This document shows positions 1 through 6,354 of a DNA stretch of 12,428 nucleotides, one piece after another. A model generated the notes under the pieces. It was not told the origin of the DNA. It searched no databases and saw only the letters and a list, made by a program, of their open reading frames with translations. Position 1 is the first letter of the stretch, and each line of letters opens with the position of its first letter. A program made the position numbers and the translations under genes. Origin of the DNA: Baffinella frigidus (lineage: Eukaryota; Cryptophyceae; Cryptomonadales; Baffinellaceae); NCBI GenBank assembly GCA_026770585.1, contig MU646328.1:982987-995414 (forward strand), written 5' to 3'.

Positions 1-335
1 ACCCCAAATACACCCCAAATCCCCAGACCCTCAACCCCAAACCACAAACCACAAAGCCCAAAGCCCAAACACCAAACCCTAACCCCCCAACCCCAAACCC
101 TAAACCCCAAACCACAAAGCCCAAACACCAAACCCTAAACCCCAAACACCAAACACCAAAAACACCAAACCCCAAACCCCAAGCAAACCCCAAATGAACC
201 GCAAGTAACCCCCCCAACCCCCCCAAATAAATCCCAATCCCCAAACCCCAAACCCCACACCCAACACCTCAAACCCCAAACCCCAAACCCCAAACCCCAA
301 ACCCCGAAACCCTCAACCCAAAACACTCAAAATCC
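1..335. repeat. Degenerate telomere-like array, C-rich on plus
   Basis: About 335 bp of heptad-like units on the plus strand, mainly CCCCAAA with CCCTAAA, CACCAAA and CCCTCAA variants. It is more degenerate than the arrays further right and begins at the window edge, so its full length is unknown. Open frames through it are periodic Gly/Phe/Trp/Val strings that simply follow the repeat and are not genes. Because it is heavily mutated and followed by non-telomeric DNA, I read it as an interstitial array rather than a chromosome end. Confidence 0.85.
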
Positions 336-344
336 CATACCCGG

Positions 345-460
345 TGTCGGGTTTCAGGTAGGGTTTCTGGTTTCTGGTTTTAGTTTTTGGTTGTGGGGTT
401 TAGCGTGAAGCGTTTGGCTTTAGGGGTTGGGGGTGTAGAGGGTAGGGTTCTCTATGCGAA
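345..460. repeat. Telomere-like array in the opposite orientation (G-rich on plus)
   Basis: Directly after the C-rich array the sequence changes to G-rich units on the same strand: GGGTTTC, GGTTTTAG, GGGGTTTAG and GGGTGTAG. The two arrays therefore meet in inverted orientation near 340. The stretch to about 510 is unique-looking and holds nothing I recognise. Confidence 0.7.
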
Positions 461-512
461 TGGCGCACACGGAGTTGCGTCTGATGCTCTCAACAACGCT
501 CTGTAAGCCCCC

Positions 513-586
513 AAAAACAACTTAAGCTTGCCCCCCCCCCAAAAAACAACCTAAGCTTGCCCCCCCCCCAAACAAAAAACTTGAGG
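513..586. repeat. Tandem duplication with poly-C tracts
   Basis: Two adjacent near-copies of a unit of about 28 bp. Each has an A-rich start, then CAACTTAAGCTTG or CAACCTAAGCTTG, then a run of about ten C residues. A third partial A-rich unit follows. This is simple repeat structure with no coding content. Confidence 0.75.
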
Positions 587-607
587 TTGTCTCCTCGCAT
601 GTCGAGG

Positions 608-728
608 TACAGGGGTACCTCGCTCATTAGAGACTGCCCTCCCCATAGGACAACAATAGGGCCCTAGGCATAGGCCTATTGTAGGGTCCTAGGGGGGGGG
701 GGGTTCTTATGAGCGAGGTACCCCTGTA
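608..728. mobile_element. Hairpin MITE, family A, copy 1
   Basis: A 121-bp near-palindrome. It starts TACAGGGGTACCTCGCTCAT and ends with the reverse complement ATGAGCGAGGTACCCCTGTA. The interior is C-run, TAGGGCCCTAGGCATAGGCC, TAGGGTCCTAGG, G-run. TA at both ends fits a 2-bp TA target duplication. There is no coding capacity, so it would be a non-autonomous element. Three more copies lie at 2107, 3075 and 3222. This copy has more mismatches in its left arm (CATTAGAGACTGCC where the others read CATAAGAAACCGCC). Confidence 0.85.
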
Positions 729-889
729 GCCACACCCTGTAGGCCCTCCCCTCACCAGGGGTCGAGATTTTCTAGGTTTTCCTTTCTGGGTTTTCAGTTT
801 TATTTAATTTCAACGGTGGTTAATTTTATTTAATTGTAACGGTGATTAATAGTTTTATTTAATTTTGACGGTTTTAATGGTGTGAGCAG

Positions 890-950
890 GTACGACAAGA
901 TGCGCATCAAGTACAAGGCTGTCGGGGCCTTCCCCGAAGTCTACGATAAG
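890..950 (+). CDS. Internal exon of an unidentified plus-strand gene
   Basis: An open segment reading YDKMRIKYKAVGAFPEVYDK after one leading base. A T-rich tract followed by GTGTGAGCAG supplies a 3' splice site at 888-889, and AAG followed by GTGCCC supplies a 5' splice site at 951. Lys/Tyr-rich composition with mostly C or G third positions looks like real protein, unlike the sequence on either side. The tail of this exon recurs at 1254-1275 (FSGVHDK, then GTGCCC) and 1391-1412 (FPEVYDK, then GTTCCC), with the donor kept each time, as expected of exon-end duplications. It ends in phase 0 and can be joined to the terminal exon at 2033. The family is not recognised. The upstream part of the gene is not visible in this window. 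Confidence 0.5.
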
Positions 951-992
951 GTGCCCTCCCGCCGCATCCCTCCTCCTAGCTCTCCCCCAGTT

Positions 993-1115
993 GATTTGGG
1001 CTCACCATCGATTCGCCCCCCCCGAAATTTTACGGGCAATTTTCATAGGGGGGTGTCAAAATTTACCTGTAAAATTCGGGGGAGGGGCGAATTTATGGAG
1101 ATTTGGGCTCACCAT
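993..1115. repeat. Hairpin flanked by a direct repeat
   Basis: GATTTGGGCTCACCAT occurs at 993-1008 and again at 1100-1115. Between them is an inverted repeat with arms ATTCGCCCC..GAAATTTTAC and GTAAAATTCGGG..GGGGCGAAT. The arrangement looks like a small inverted-repeat element with a long flanking duplication. The same GGGCTCACCA phrase occurs inverted near 5191-5202 (TTTGGTGAGCCC). Confidence 0.6.
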
Positions 1116-1144
1116 CACCCCAAGTGGGACAACGCTAGTCCTCC

Positions 1145-1245
1145 TATCCCTTAAGCGGCCAGGCGGTCAAATTTGGCCGCCAAGAGGTCCCAGGTCCTAG
1201 GGCCATACGGTAGGGCGTATGCGCCTACTGGCCACTTGGGGGATA
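1145..1245. mobile_element. Hairpin MITE, family B, copy 1
   Basis: A roughly 101-bp element with ends TATCCCTTAAGCGGCC and GGCCACTTGGGGGATA. Inside is a short inverted repeat (GCGGTCAAATTTGGCCGC) followed by GTCCTAGGGCC and TACGGTAGGGCGTATG. Two relatives sit at 4556 and 10896 with ends ATCCCTTAAGTGG and CCACTTGAGGGAT. It is non-coding and sits in the intron between the 890 and 2033 exons. Confidence 0.75.
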
Positions 1246-1293
1246 TCATATGGCTTCTCCGGGGTCCACGATAAGGTGCCCACGCCAGAGGGC

Positions 1294-1389
1294 TCGAGGG
1301 AAACCGACTCCTTATCCACGCCAGATCTGGCGTCGTTGACTTAAGTATTCAGGGGATTTCCCCTGAAAGATGTCAAAAGTGGATGTTTG
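1294..1389. repeat. Long direct repeat, copy 1
   Basis: About 96 bp beginning TCGAGGGAAACCGAC and ending GTGGATGTTT, matched at high similarity by 1723-1818. It includes the palindrome CCACGCCAGATCTGGCG and the phrase TTTCCCCTGAAAGATG. It follows a partial copy of the exon tail of 890-950, so a larger unit (exon end plus intron segment) was probably duplicated. Confidence 0.75.
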
Positions 1390-1722
1390 AATTCCCCGAA
1401 GTCTACGACAAGGTTCCCGCGCCAGGGCATAAGTGGGATTTTCATACACACTCGTTCGCGCTAAAAGTGTTTAGATGGCTTATCGTGGTACAGATTTTTT
1501 AAATTCCGGCGGCAAAGAGCTCCAATTCCCAACAAATTTGGCGTGTTTGCCGGGTAGAATCAATTTTACTCGAAGATCGTGTAGTAAAATGAATTTTTGA
1601 CTGTGGACCTGGCGTGGCCTCCTGCCGCATTCTTCCTCATACACAAGTTGACAAAGCTCTCAAGTTGGCGTTGCGAAAATGCCAGACCTTTCCTTGAACT
1701 GGCCTATCCCCCGCCAGATTGA

Positions 1723-1818
1723 TCGAGGGAAACCGACGCCTTATCCACGCCAGATCTGGCGCCGTTGACTTGAGAATTCAACGGCTTTCCCCTGAAAGAT
1801 GCCACAAGTGGATGTTTC
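1723..1818. repeat. Long direct repeat, copy 2
   Basis: Partner of 1294-1389, about 430 bp downstream, differing by scattered substitutions such as GGCGTCG against GGCGCCG. The open frame that runs across it has no splice or coding support and is taken as incidental. Confidence 0.75.
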
Positions 1819-1840
1819 GATCCCTCTGGCGTGGCCGGGC

Positions 1841-2024
1841 GTTTCCTGAAGGAACCTCGTGTTCCCCCAGTAACGTGACCAAGCCTGCCCGTGACTGGTA
1901 CTCAATTTAACAATCCCACATTTAGACTACTCCCTCATCCAGCCGCGAGTAGTATCCAATTTAACAATCCCACATTTTAAATACTCCCTCATCCAGCCTC
2001 GAGTGGTTTCCTGAAGGAACCTCG
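1841..2024. repeat. 54-bp tandem pair inside a larger duplication
   Basis: CAATTTAACAATCCCACATT starts at 1903 and again at 1957, giving a 54-bp period that also covers CTCCCTCATCCAGCC. The phrase GTTTCCTGAAGGAACCTCG brackets the pair, at 1841-1859 and 2006-2024. The second bracket abuts the proposed last exon at 2033, so the duplication probably copied sequence next to the 3' splice site. Confidence 0.7.
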
Positions 2025-2032
2025 CGCTGCAG

Positions 2033-2083
2033 GTGAAGCCTGAGAAGGGGCTGTTGGACGGCCTCCTCCCGGACGACGAGTGA
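2033..2083 (+). CDS. Terminal exon of the unidentified plus-strand gene
   Basis: After CGCTGCAG (3' splice site) the frame reads VKPEKGLLDGLLPDDE and stops at TGA 2081-2083. The acidic C-terminus and codon use look coding. It starts in phase 0, matching the phase 0 donor after 950, so the spliced reading would join ..FPEVYDK to VKPEKG.. across a roughly 1.08-kb intron (951-2032) holding the 993 hairpin, a family B element and the direct repeats. An alternative is that the exon begins slightly upstream, adding NLALQ. The family is not recognised, and the intron model is untested. Confidence 0.45.
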   Translation: MKPEKGLLDGLLPDDE

Positions 2084-2106
2084 AGCTAAGACTCCACGCA
2101 GCGGGC

Positions 2107-2228
2107 TACAGGGGTACCTCGCTCATAAGAAACCGCCCCCCCCCCTAGGACCACCATATGGCCCTAGGCATGGGCCTACTGTAGGGTCCTAGGGGGGGCC
2201 GGTTTCTTATGAGCGAGGTACCCCTGTA
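2107..2228. mobile_element. Hairpin MITE, family A, copy 2
   Basis: A 122-bp palindrome with ends TACAGGGGTACCTCGCTCAT and ATGAGCGAGGTACCCCTGTA, C/G-run subtermini, and the interior TATGGCCCTAGGCATGGGCC. It is the cleanest copy of the family. It lies only 23 bp past the stop codon at 2083, so it would fall in the 3' untranslated region of that gene. Confidence 0.9.
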
Positions 2229-2306
2229 CGAAGGGATCTTCGGCCCAAATCGGGCCACCTTTCCGTTACATTGTCCGTAGGAACCCCCCTATGCCCCTAC
2301 GGGTTG

Positions 2307-2325
2307 CCTACCGTAGGGTCCTAGG
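2307..2325. repeat. Stand-alone copy of the palindromic core motif
   Basis: CCTACCGTAGGGTCCTAGG appears here outside any hairpin. The same core lies at the centre of MITE families A, B and C and recurs near 4751, 6968, 7381, 7444 and 8415. Confidence 0.6.
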
Positions 2326-2356
2326 TCTTATCGCGAAATCTCTCAGAAGCCACCCA

Positions 2357-2784
2357 CATCGAAACTGGCGTGTATGGAAACCCTTGCCGCCAGTTTCGAT
2401 GGGAGCCTCCAAGCTGACAACACGTCCCCCCGCGTCTCCGAGGGACGCGGGGACGTGTTCGAAGGCAACTTTTGAACTGTCAACTTTTGGCACCGCGTCT
2501 TTTTCTCTCCGGGGGGCGTAGACAACGTGTGAGGAAATCCGGAGAAGATTGGCGTCGGGTCACTTTCAAGTGGGTGTGCCCATATCCTGTCTCCAGGTCC
2601 GCTATCGAGCAACCTAAGCACGTGTTTAAAAGCTGGGACCGGAATCCGGTCCCAGCTTTTTCATTTTAAAAGTCCATTTCCCTTAGGATGCAGGTGGACG
2701 TTTTTAACATCCTTTAAAATTGTGTCACGTCCTCGCTCGGCAGCGGTGGTGGCCAATCTTCCCCGGAAATCCGGGGAAGGTTGG
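2357..2784. repeat. Cluster of four compact hairpins within a direct duplication
   Basis: Four separate inverted repeats: 2357-2401 (CATCGAAACTGGCG and its complement), 2419-2459 (AACACGTCCCC with complement), 2628-2660 (16-bp arms AAAAGCTGGGACCGGA around one base, perfect) and 2753-2784 (CCAATCTTCCCCGG with one mismatch, four-base loop). In addition, about 80 bp at 2531-2612 is similar to 2763-2853 (GGAAATCCGG..AAG.TTGGCGTCGG). I find no exon with convincing splice sites in 2229-2900. Confidence 0.7.
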
Positions 2785-2910
2785 CGTCGGTCACTTTTAC
2801 CCGTGAAGAGTGCTCATGACCTGTCTCTAGCTAGGTCCTGCTCGAGACACAGACTCGGTGGTAGTGCAAAAAATGCATCCTGCACGCGGCGTCCGTGTTG
2901 GTAGTAATAA

Positions 2911-2912
<2 letters not shown>

Positions 2913-2970
<58 letters not shown>

Positions 2971-3004
2971 CTCTCTCTCGCTCTCTCTCTCGCTCTCTCT
3001 TTCT
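2913..3004. repeat. CT/GA microsatellite
   Basis: About 90 bp of (CT)n with a few CG interruptions (CTCTCTCTCG) near its right end. Frames through it give Leu-Ser or Arg-Glu strings that are only repeat translation. No gene is called from them. Confidence 0.97.
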
Positions 3005-3074
3005 CGACGGGGTGGTGACAGAGGTGACTCGCGAACCACGACACGCACGGCTTGTTCCAACACAGGCTCGCTTC

Positions 3075-3198
3075 TACAGGTGTACCTCGCTCATAAAAAA
3101 CAGCCCCCCCCCCTAGGACCACCGTAGGGTCCTAGGCATGGGCCTACTGTAGGGTCCTAGAGGGGGGGTTCGTTTCTTATGAGCGAGGTACCCCTGTA
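3075..3198. mobile_element. Hairpin MITE, family A, copy 3
   Basis: A 124-bp palindrome with the family ends (left end has one change, TACAGGTGTACC) and interior TAGGGTCCTAGGCATGGGCC. It forms an inverted pair with the copy at 3222, separated by about 23 bp that are partly palindromic themselves (ACCTTAC..GCAAGGT). Confidence 0.88.
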
Positions 3199-3221
3199 CC
3201 TTACTTTGCAAGGTACAGGGG

Positions 3222-3343
3222 TACAGGGGTACCTCGCTCATAAGAAACCGCCTTCCCGTAGGACCCTACAGTAGGCCTATGCCTAGGGGCCTCTGGTGGT
3301 TCTAGGGGGGGGGGGGGGTTCTTATGCACGAGGTACCCCTGTA
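3222..3343. mobile_element. Hairpin MITE, family A, copy 4 (inverted)
   Basis: The same terminal sequences, but the interior reads GTAGGACCCTACAGTAGGCC, the reverse complement of the other copies, so this element is flipped relative to copy 3. The base pair of the left end is preceded by a tandem TACAGGGG. The right arm has ATGCACGAGG in place of ATGAGCGAGG. Confidence 0.88.
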
Positions 3344-3532
3344 CAGTTGCGTGGGAAATGTACTGACTGCGCCACATCACGCCTCCCCGCTGCTGCGGAG
3401 GTACGTCGTGCGACTCTCAAGCACACAGTCGAAATTCATTCACTCACATCACGTCTCCTGTGGGTATCTAGCTTCTAAGGGCATCTAAGGACGCAAGGTT
3501 ATGAGCCCTGCCCCCCTCTCGAACGGAGATAC

Positions 3533-3602
3533 CTGCCGACTCTCAAGCGCCTGCCTCGTCCACTCAAACTCCTTCTTTTCAAATCTTTTCAAAGGCGTTT
3601 TT
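3533..3602 (-). CDS. Coiled-coil exon, minus strand, copy 1
   Basis: Read on minus, after CTAG and one leading base, this 70-nt segment gives KTPLKRF, EKKEFEW, TRQALESRQ, followed by the donor GTATCT. The heptad-like charged pattern suggests a coiled coil. It is clearly paralogous to 4031-4088 (EEFEWTKQALASRQ), in the same phase and with the same exon boundaries. The differences between them include conservative Lys/Arg changes and silent changes, which indicates selection on protein at some time. It ends in phase 0. The protein family is not recognised, and whether this copy is still spliced into a transcript is unknown. Confidence 0.55.
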
Positions 3603-3631
3603 CTAGCTACGGGAAGAGCACAGGTGCGAAG

Positions 3632-3701
3632 GACATGCACTAACGCCGCATCATGTTTCCCCTCTCGACATGCACTAACGCCGCATCATGTTTCCCCTCT
3701 C
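3632..3701. repeat. 35-bp tandem duplication
   Basis: GACATGCACTAACGCCGCAT begins at 3632 and 3667. The 35-bp unit is duplicated perfectly, implying a recent event. Related CTCTCGAGCGGAGGTA and GTTGCGTGGGAAA phrases show that 3343-4077 consists of diverged copies of one larger unit containing the coiled-coil exon. Confidence 0.85.
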
Positions 3702-3743
3702 GTGTGCTGAGGTACGCCATCACGCCTCCTCTCTCGAGCGGAG

Positions 3744-3945
3744 GTAGAGCGTTTGCGGTAATTGTTGTCCGTTTTGAAAGTGCAATTTTCCGGTTTTACG
3801 GTTTTGATTTGCCCCCCCCCCCGATTCATTTGTACCAGAGAAGTGTCCATTTAAAACATTCAACGACCTTTACAACATTTTAAAAAACCGGAAAACCGGA
3901 AAATCGCACTTTCAAAACGGACAACAATTACCGCAAACGCTCTAC
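3744..3945. mobile_element. Long hairpin element, family D
   Basis: Roughly 62-bp inverted arms: the left begins GTAGAGCGTTTGCGGTAATT and the right ends AATTACCGCAAACGCTCTAC, with few mismatches. An AT-rich interior of about 75 bp contains a C run (GCCCCCCCCCCCG). There is no open frame of substance. It is inserted in the minus-strand exon-duplication unit, next to CTCTCGAGCGGAG. It fits a MITE or an inverted-repeat transcript source. Confidence 0.85.
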
Positions 3946-4030
3946 CCCTGGTGACTCTCGAGCGCTGAGCACAGTTGCGTGGGAAATTCATTCACTCTCA
4001 TCACGCCTCTCCTCTCGAGCGGAGATACGC

Positions 4031-4088
4031 CTGCCGACTCGCGAGCGCCTGTTTCGTCCACTCAAACTCCTCTTGCAGCTTCTTCAGC
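4031..4088 (-). CDS. Coiled-coil exon, minus strand, copy 2
   Basis: On minus the telomere-like array ends CCCTACTCCAG, and the frame after one leading base is LKKLQ, EEFEWTKQALASRQ. The following donor region reads GCGTATCT where copy 1 has GTATCT, so splicing here would need a GC donor or is impaired. Phase and boundaries match the exon at 3533-3602, 500 bp further along the minus strand. A two-base change at the 5' splice site may have silenced this copy. It is a short part of an unidentified coiled-coil protein. Confidence 0.55.
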
Positions 4089-4092
4089 CTGG

Positions 4093-4467
4093 AGTAGGGT
4101 TTCGGGTTTAGGGTTTCGGGTGTGGGGTTTCGGGTTGAGGGTTGAGGGTTGAGGTTTTGGGGGTTAGGATTTAGGAGGTAGGGTTTAGGAATCCTCCGGG
4201 AGTTGCTTCAGCCTGGTTTAGGGTTGAAGGTTTGGGGGTTGGGGTTTAGAGTTTAGGGTTTAGGGTTTAGGATAGGGTTCAGGGTTTAGGGTTTAGGGTC
4301 TAGGTTTTAGGGTTTAGGATGTATGGATTAGGGTTAAGGTTTTAGGGTTTAGGGTTTAGGGTTTAGGGTTTGCGGTTTAGGGTGTAGGGTTTAGGTTTCA
4401 GGGTTTGGGGTTTACGGTGTACGGTTTAGGGTCTAGGGTTTGAGGTTTAGGGTTCAGGGTTCAGGGC
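4093..4467. repeat. Telomere-like array, CCCTAAA on minus, between exon copies
   Basis: About 375 bp of TTTAGGG and variants (GTTTCGGG, GTTGAGG, GGGTTCA) on plus. Read on minus it lies between coiled-coil exon segments and ends in the acceptor-like CCCTACTCCAG. It is interrupted at 4191-4212 by a 22-bp exon remnant. The rightmost part (4240-4400) is closest to the perfect TTTAGGG heptad, the left part most degenerate. Confidence 0.9.
4191..4212 (-). pseudogene. Truncated coiled-coil exon start within the array
   Basis: On minus, CAACCCTAAACCAG is followed by G and then CTGAAGCAACTCCCGGAGGA (LKQLPED), after which telomere-like repeat resumes. It matches the beginning of exon 4031-4088 (LKKLQEE), with the same acceptor phase. 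I read it as an exon whose body was lost or replaced by the array. Confidence 0.5.
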
Positions 4468-4495
4468 TCCGCCTGCAGCCGCTTCATCATGCCAT
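4468..4495 (-). pseudogene. Short exon-like fragment at the array edge
   Basis: On minus the sequence ATGATGAAGCGGCTGCAGGC gives MMKRLQA, then GGAGCCC runs straight into the array. It resembles the start of the plus-strand exon at 10099 (MMRRLHT), which suggests an exon family shared by the two regions. No GT donor is visible at its end (CTGCAG is followed by GCGGAG), so it may be broken or use a GC donor. Confidence 0.35.
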
Positions 4496-4530
4496 CAACC
4501 CCGCACACACTTTTCGATACGCACCGTCCG

Positions 4531-4842
4531 TACCACCAGCAACCCGTAGCAGCTCATCCCTTAAGTGGCCAGTAGGCTCATACGCCCTACCGTAGGGCCC
4601 TAGGACCTGCCTGGGGCTTACACGGGCGATTTTATTCGCCCGTTGGTCACTTGAGGGATAACCGAGCCGGGTACTGTAGTAATTTTCAGGTAAACCCCGA
4701 AGAAATCTCTTCGGTATCTCCCGTCAGCAACCCGAGGTCCCTAGGGATTCCTACCGTAGGGTCATAGGAAACATTTAAAATAAAATAAATGCCCGAATGC
4801 TTGCAAGGGTCCGGGATAAGCTGCTACGGGTTGCTGGTGGTA
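4531..4842. mobile_element. Large inverted-repeat element with a family B element nested at its left arm
   Basis: Left arm 4531-4560 (TACCACCAGCAACCCGTAGC then AGCTCATCCC) is matched inverted by 4813-4842 (GGGATAAGCT then GCTACGGGTTGCTGGTGGTA). Between the arms lie the family B element at 4556-4660, a second AGCAACCCGAGG phrase and a stand-alone CCTACCGTAGGG core near 4751. There is no coding content. It is a composite of small elements. Confidence 0.7.
4556..4660. mobile_element. Hairpin MITE, family B, copy 2
   Basis: Ends ATCCCTTAAGTGGCC and GGTCACTTGAGGGAT. The interior has CCTACCGTAGGGCCCTAGGA and a separate small hairpin GGGCGATTTTATTCGCCC in place of the GGCGGTCAAATTTG hairpin seen in copy 1. 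Confidence 0.75.
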
Positions 4843-4916
4843 AGGGAGCCCCAGGCTCCTGGGAATAGTCCTTCTGCAGGACTCTGGGGCAGTGCACTCG
4901 GAGTCAGAACATTTCG

Positions 4917-5013
4917 CCTAAGTCAACTCCCCCTGAAAGCCAGCGCCTTAAGTCAAATGCCGTCCATAGTGGCCAGGTCCGTCTAAACGAAAACAGGGGA
5001 ACGTTGACTTAGG
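4917..5013. repeat. Inverted repeat around an AGTCAAC motif
   Basis: CCTAAGTCAACTCCCCCTG at 4917-4935 is matched inverted by CAGGGGAACGTTGACTTAGG at 4994-5013. Another GGTTGACTTAGCTG follows at about 5022. A TAAGTCAA phrase also lies between the arms. It is a probable small hairpin element. From 5014 to 5253 I see no gene. Confidence 0.6.
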
Positions 5014-5253
5014 TGAGCTGGTTGACTTAGCTGAAATCTTGTGGCTCGGAGTGCAGTGTGCGTTTTTAGTCCGCCAGCATCTCACAAGGGTTCAAACCCT
5101 ACACCCTAAACCGTCCCTGCGCCTTTCCGGAGAGTGCGAGAGGAGGGAAGCGAATGCCTAGCTCTATCTCACTCTATTCGGGCGCACCAATTTGGTGAGC
5201 CCGGGCTCTTTCCCGCTCCAATGTTGACGGATTTGTGACGCACACCCGGCGTG

Positions 5254-5997
5254 TCAACTTGAAAATAGTCCGACAGTCAACCCGAGTGAGGCAGAGCTAG
5301 AATGCGGGAGGGGGGGGGAGAGCCCTGGACACAATAACATACAATGTATCCTCCCCCGAACGCGAGTCGGTAGGAAAGAGTGCGGGGGAGGAGCGCACCG
5401 CTGCGTCGCCTCTGCATCCGCAGGCGGCTTCGTGGGAGTGGCTGACGCGGATGCATCCCCGGAAGAGCGCGGCTGCCCCCCCCCGGCCCCTGCAGGACCC
5501 TGCTCGTGCGTGCTGAAGGAGAGGGCGCCGCGTGCGGAGCGGGTGGAGGGGGAGGAGGGGAAGGAGCGCGAGGCGCTTGAACGTGGCTTGTTGGAGGACG
5601 GGGAAGGCTGCTTGTTGGGAGAGGCGGGAGAGGGTGGTGGTCGATGGGCAGGAGCGGGCGGGCGGGGAGGAGACGCATGGAGCACCCGCCCCTCGCATGG
5701 ATGGAGTAGAAGCGAGGAGGAGGATTCCATCGAGACGCTGCTCAGGGCGTCCTCGCCGCTTGCATCCGGGCACGAGCCCAGCGACAGCAGGAAAGAGCTG
5801 TCGGCCGACCACGCGCCCTCCCGAGGGGCGGGCGAAGACTGCGCTGGGTCCACGCTGCCACCATCCAGCGCGTTCCTGTCCTTGGCCGACAGGAACTTCG
5901 GGAGGCTGAGCAGGTGCGTTGCGGACGACCAGTCGAGGGAGCACGTGTCCCCTTCCACCGCTCGAGCGATCTCTGCGAAACGTCGACGAACATCGTC
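5254..5997 (-). CDS. Long Ser/Pro-rich terminal exon, minus-strand gene
   Basis: On minus, GCTGGCGGCAG (preceded by CCCTTTCTGACC) is a good 3' splice site, and the frame then runs 247 codons to a stop at 5254. It begins DDVRRRFAEIARAVEGD, continues LLSLPKFLSAKDRN, and becomes Ser/Pro/Ala-rich with runs such as PPRPPAPAHRPPPS and SSSSLLL, typical of a disordered tail. Other frames, including plus frames up to 269 codons, are open only because the region is GC-rich. This frame is preferred because it is fed by a phase 0 intron from the IQ-like exon at 6087 and its composition is protein-like. It could be a regulatory or cytoskeletal protein, but no known family is recognised. The last 40 or so residues may be extension past an undetected splice site. 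Confidence 0.55.
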   Translation of the reverse strand, partial: DDVRRRFAEIARAVEGDTCSLDWSSATHLLSLPKFLSAKDRNALDGGSVDPAQSSPAPREGAWSADSSFLLSLGSCPDASGEDALSSVSMESSSSLLLHPCEGRVLHASPPRPPAPAHRPPPSPASPNKQPSPSSNKPRSSASRSFPSSPSTRSARGALSFSTHEQGPAGAGGGQPRSSGDASASATPTKPPADAEATQRCAPPPHSFLPTRVRGRIHCMLLCPGLSPPLPHSSSASLGLTVGLFSS

Positions 5998-6086
5998 CTG
6001 CCGCCAGCAGCATTGGTCAGAAAGGGGATTGCGATCGCACCCGGTGAAAGCCTGGAAGAGCTGTGCGGCCCGAGAGGGGGGCTTAC

Positions 6087-6124
6087 CTGGATCACGATCG
6101 CCGCCTGCTCGAGCTGTTCCGCAC
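6087..6124 (-). CDS. IQ-like exon of the minus-strand gene
   Basis: On minus the frame reads SAEQLEQAAIVIQ and is followed at once by the strong donor CAG|GTAAGC. AAIVIQ is the typical start of a calmodulin-binding IQ motif. If spliced to the exon at 5997 it becomes AAIVIQ-DDVRRRFAEI, which keeps I-Q-x-x-x-R-R but not the last basic residue. The intron would be 5998-6086 (89 nt), phase 0 on both sides. The upstream boundary is uncertain (GCAAAG or GGAACAG as acceptor), and the frame runs on into a repeated element at 6140-6265. IQ assignment is moderate: established motif knowledge applied to a join made by inference. Confidence 0.5.
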
Positions 6125-6139
6125 TTTGCGTCCGCGGAC

Positions 6140-6265
6140 CACGGCCGTGTTGGGCCAGAGCAGAGCACAGCATTTTCCCGCGCGCCCGCCCGTCGAAATT
6201 TGACCCGCGAGGAGTCCGTCCATCTATTCGCTTGGGGGTGACCATCTGGGATCTGCCTGCTGGCA
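6140..6265. repeat. Dispersed repeat, inverted partner of 7525-7640
   Basis: About 120 bp that, reverse-complemented, matches 7525-7640: GGCAGATCCCAGATGG, CCCCCAAGCGAATAGATGGA, GTCAAATTTCGACGGGCGGG and GGGAAAATGCT are common to both, with indels between. The two copies lie in opposite orientation, 1.3 kb apart. It runs between the minus-strand gene and the first plus-strand exon, so it overlaps the intergenic region or first introns. Open frames reading through it are therefore likely repeat-derived. Confidence 0.8.
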
Positions 6266-6354
6266 CCTTGCCGCCCCCCCCCTGTGGGTGTCTGGGGCCC
6301 ATGCCGCCCTCCCACGGCCCGCCCGCTCAACGCTTGTCTTTGCACGCTGTCTCA

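Noticed and set aside
100-326. Open minus-strand frames with Gly-Phe-Gly-Val-Trp periodicity
   Set aside because: They are the translation of the heptad repeat. Periodic composition and absence of splice or start context give no support for a gene.
2814-3122. Open frames with Arg-Glu or Leu-Ser runs
   Set aside because: They come from the CT/GA microsatellite at 2913-3004.
5090-5105. GGGTTCAAACCCT, resembling a tRNA T-arm and internal B box
   Set aside because: No matching acceptor stem, D-arm or anticodon arm could be placed at the required distance upstream. The downstream ACACCCTAAACC is telomere-like.
5432-6241. 269-codon plus-strand open frame
   Set aside because: It overlaps the minus-strand exon. 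The minus frame is supported by a phase-matched intron and protein-like Ser/Pro composition, whereas this frame has no splice structure of its own and runs into the dispersed repeat at 6140.
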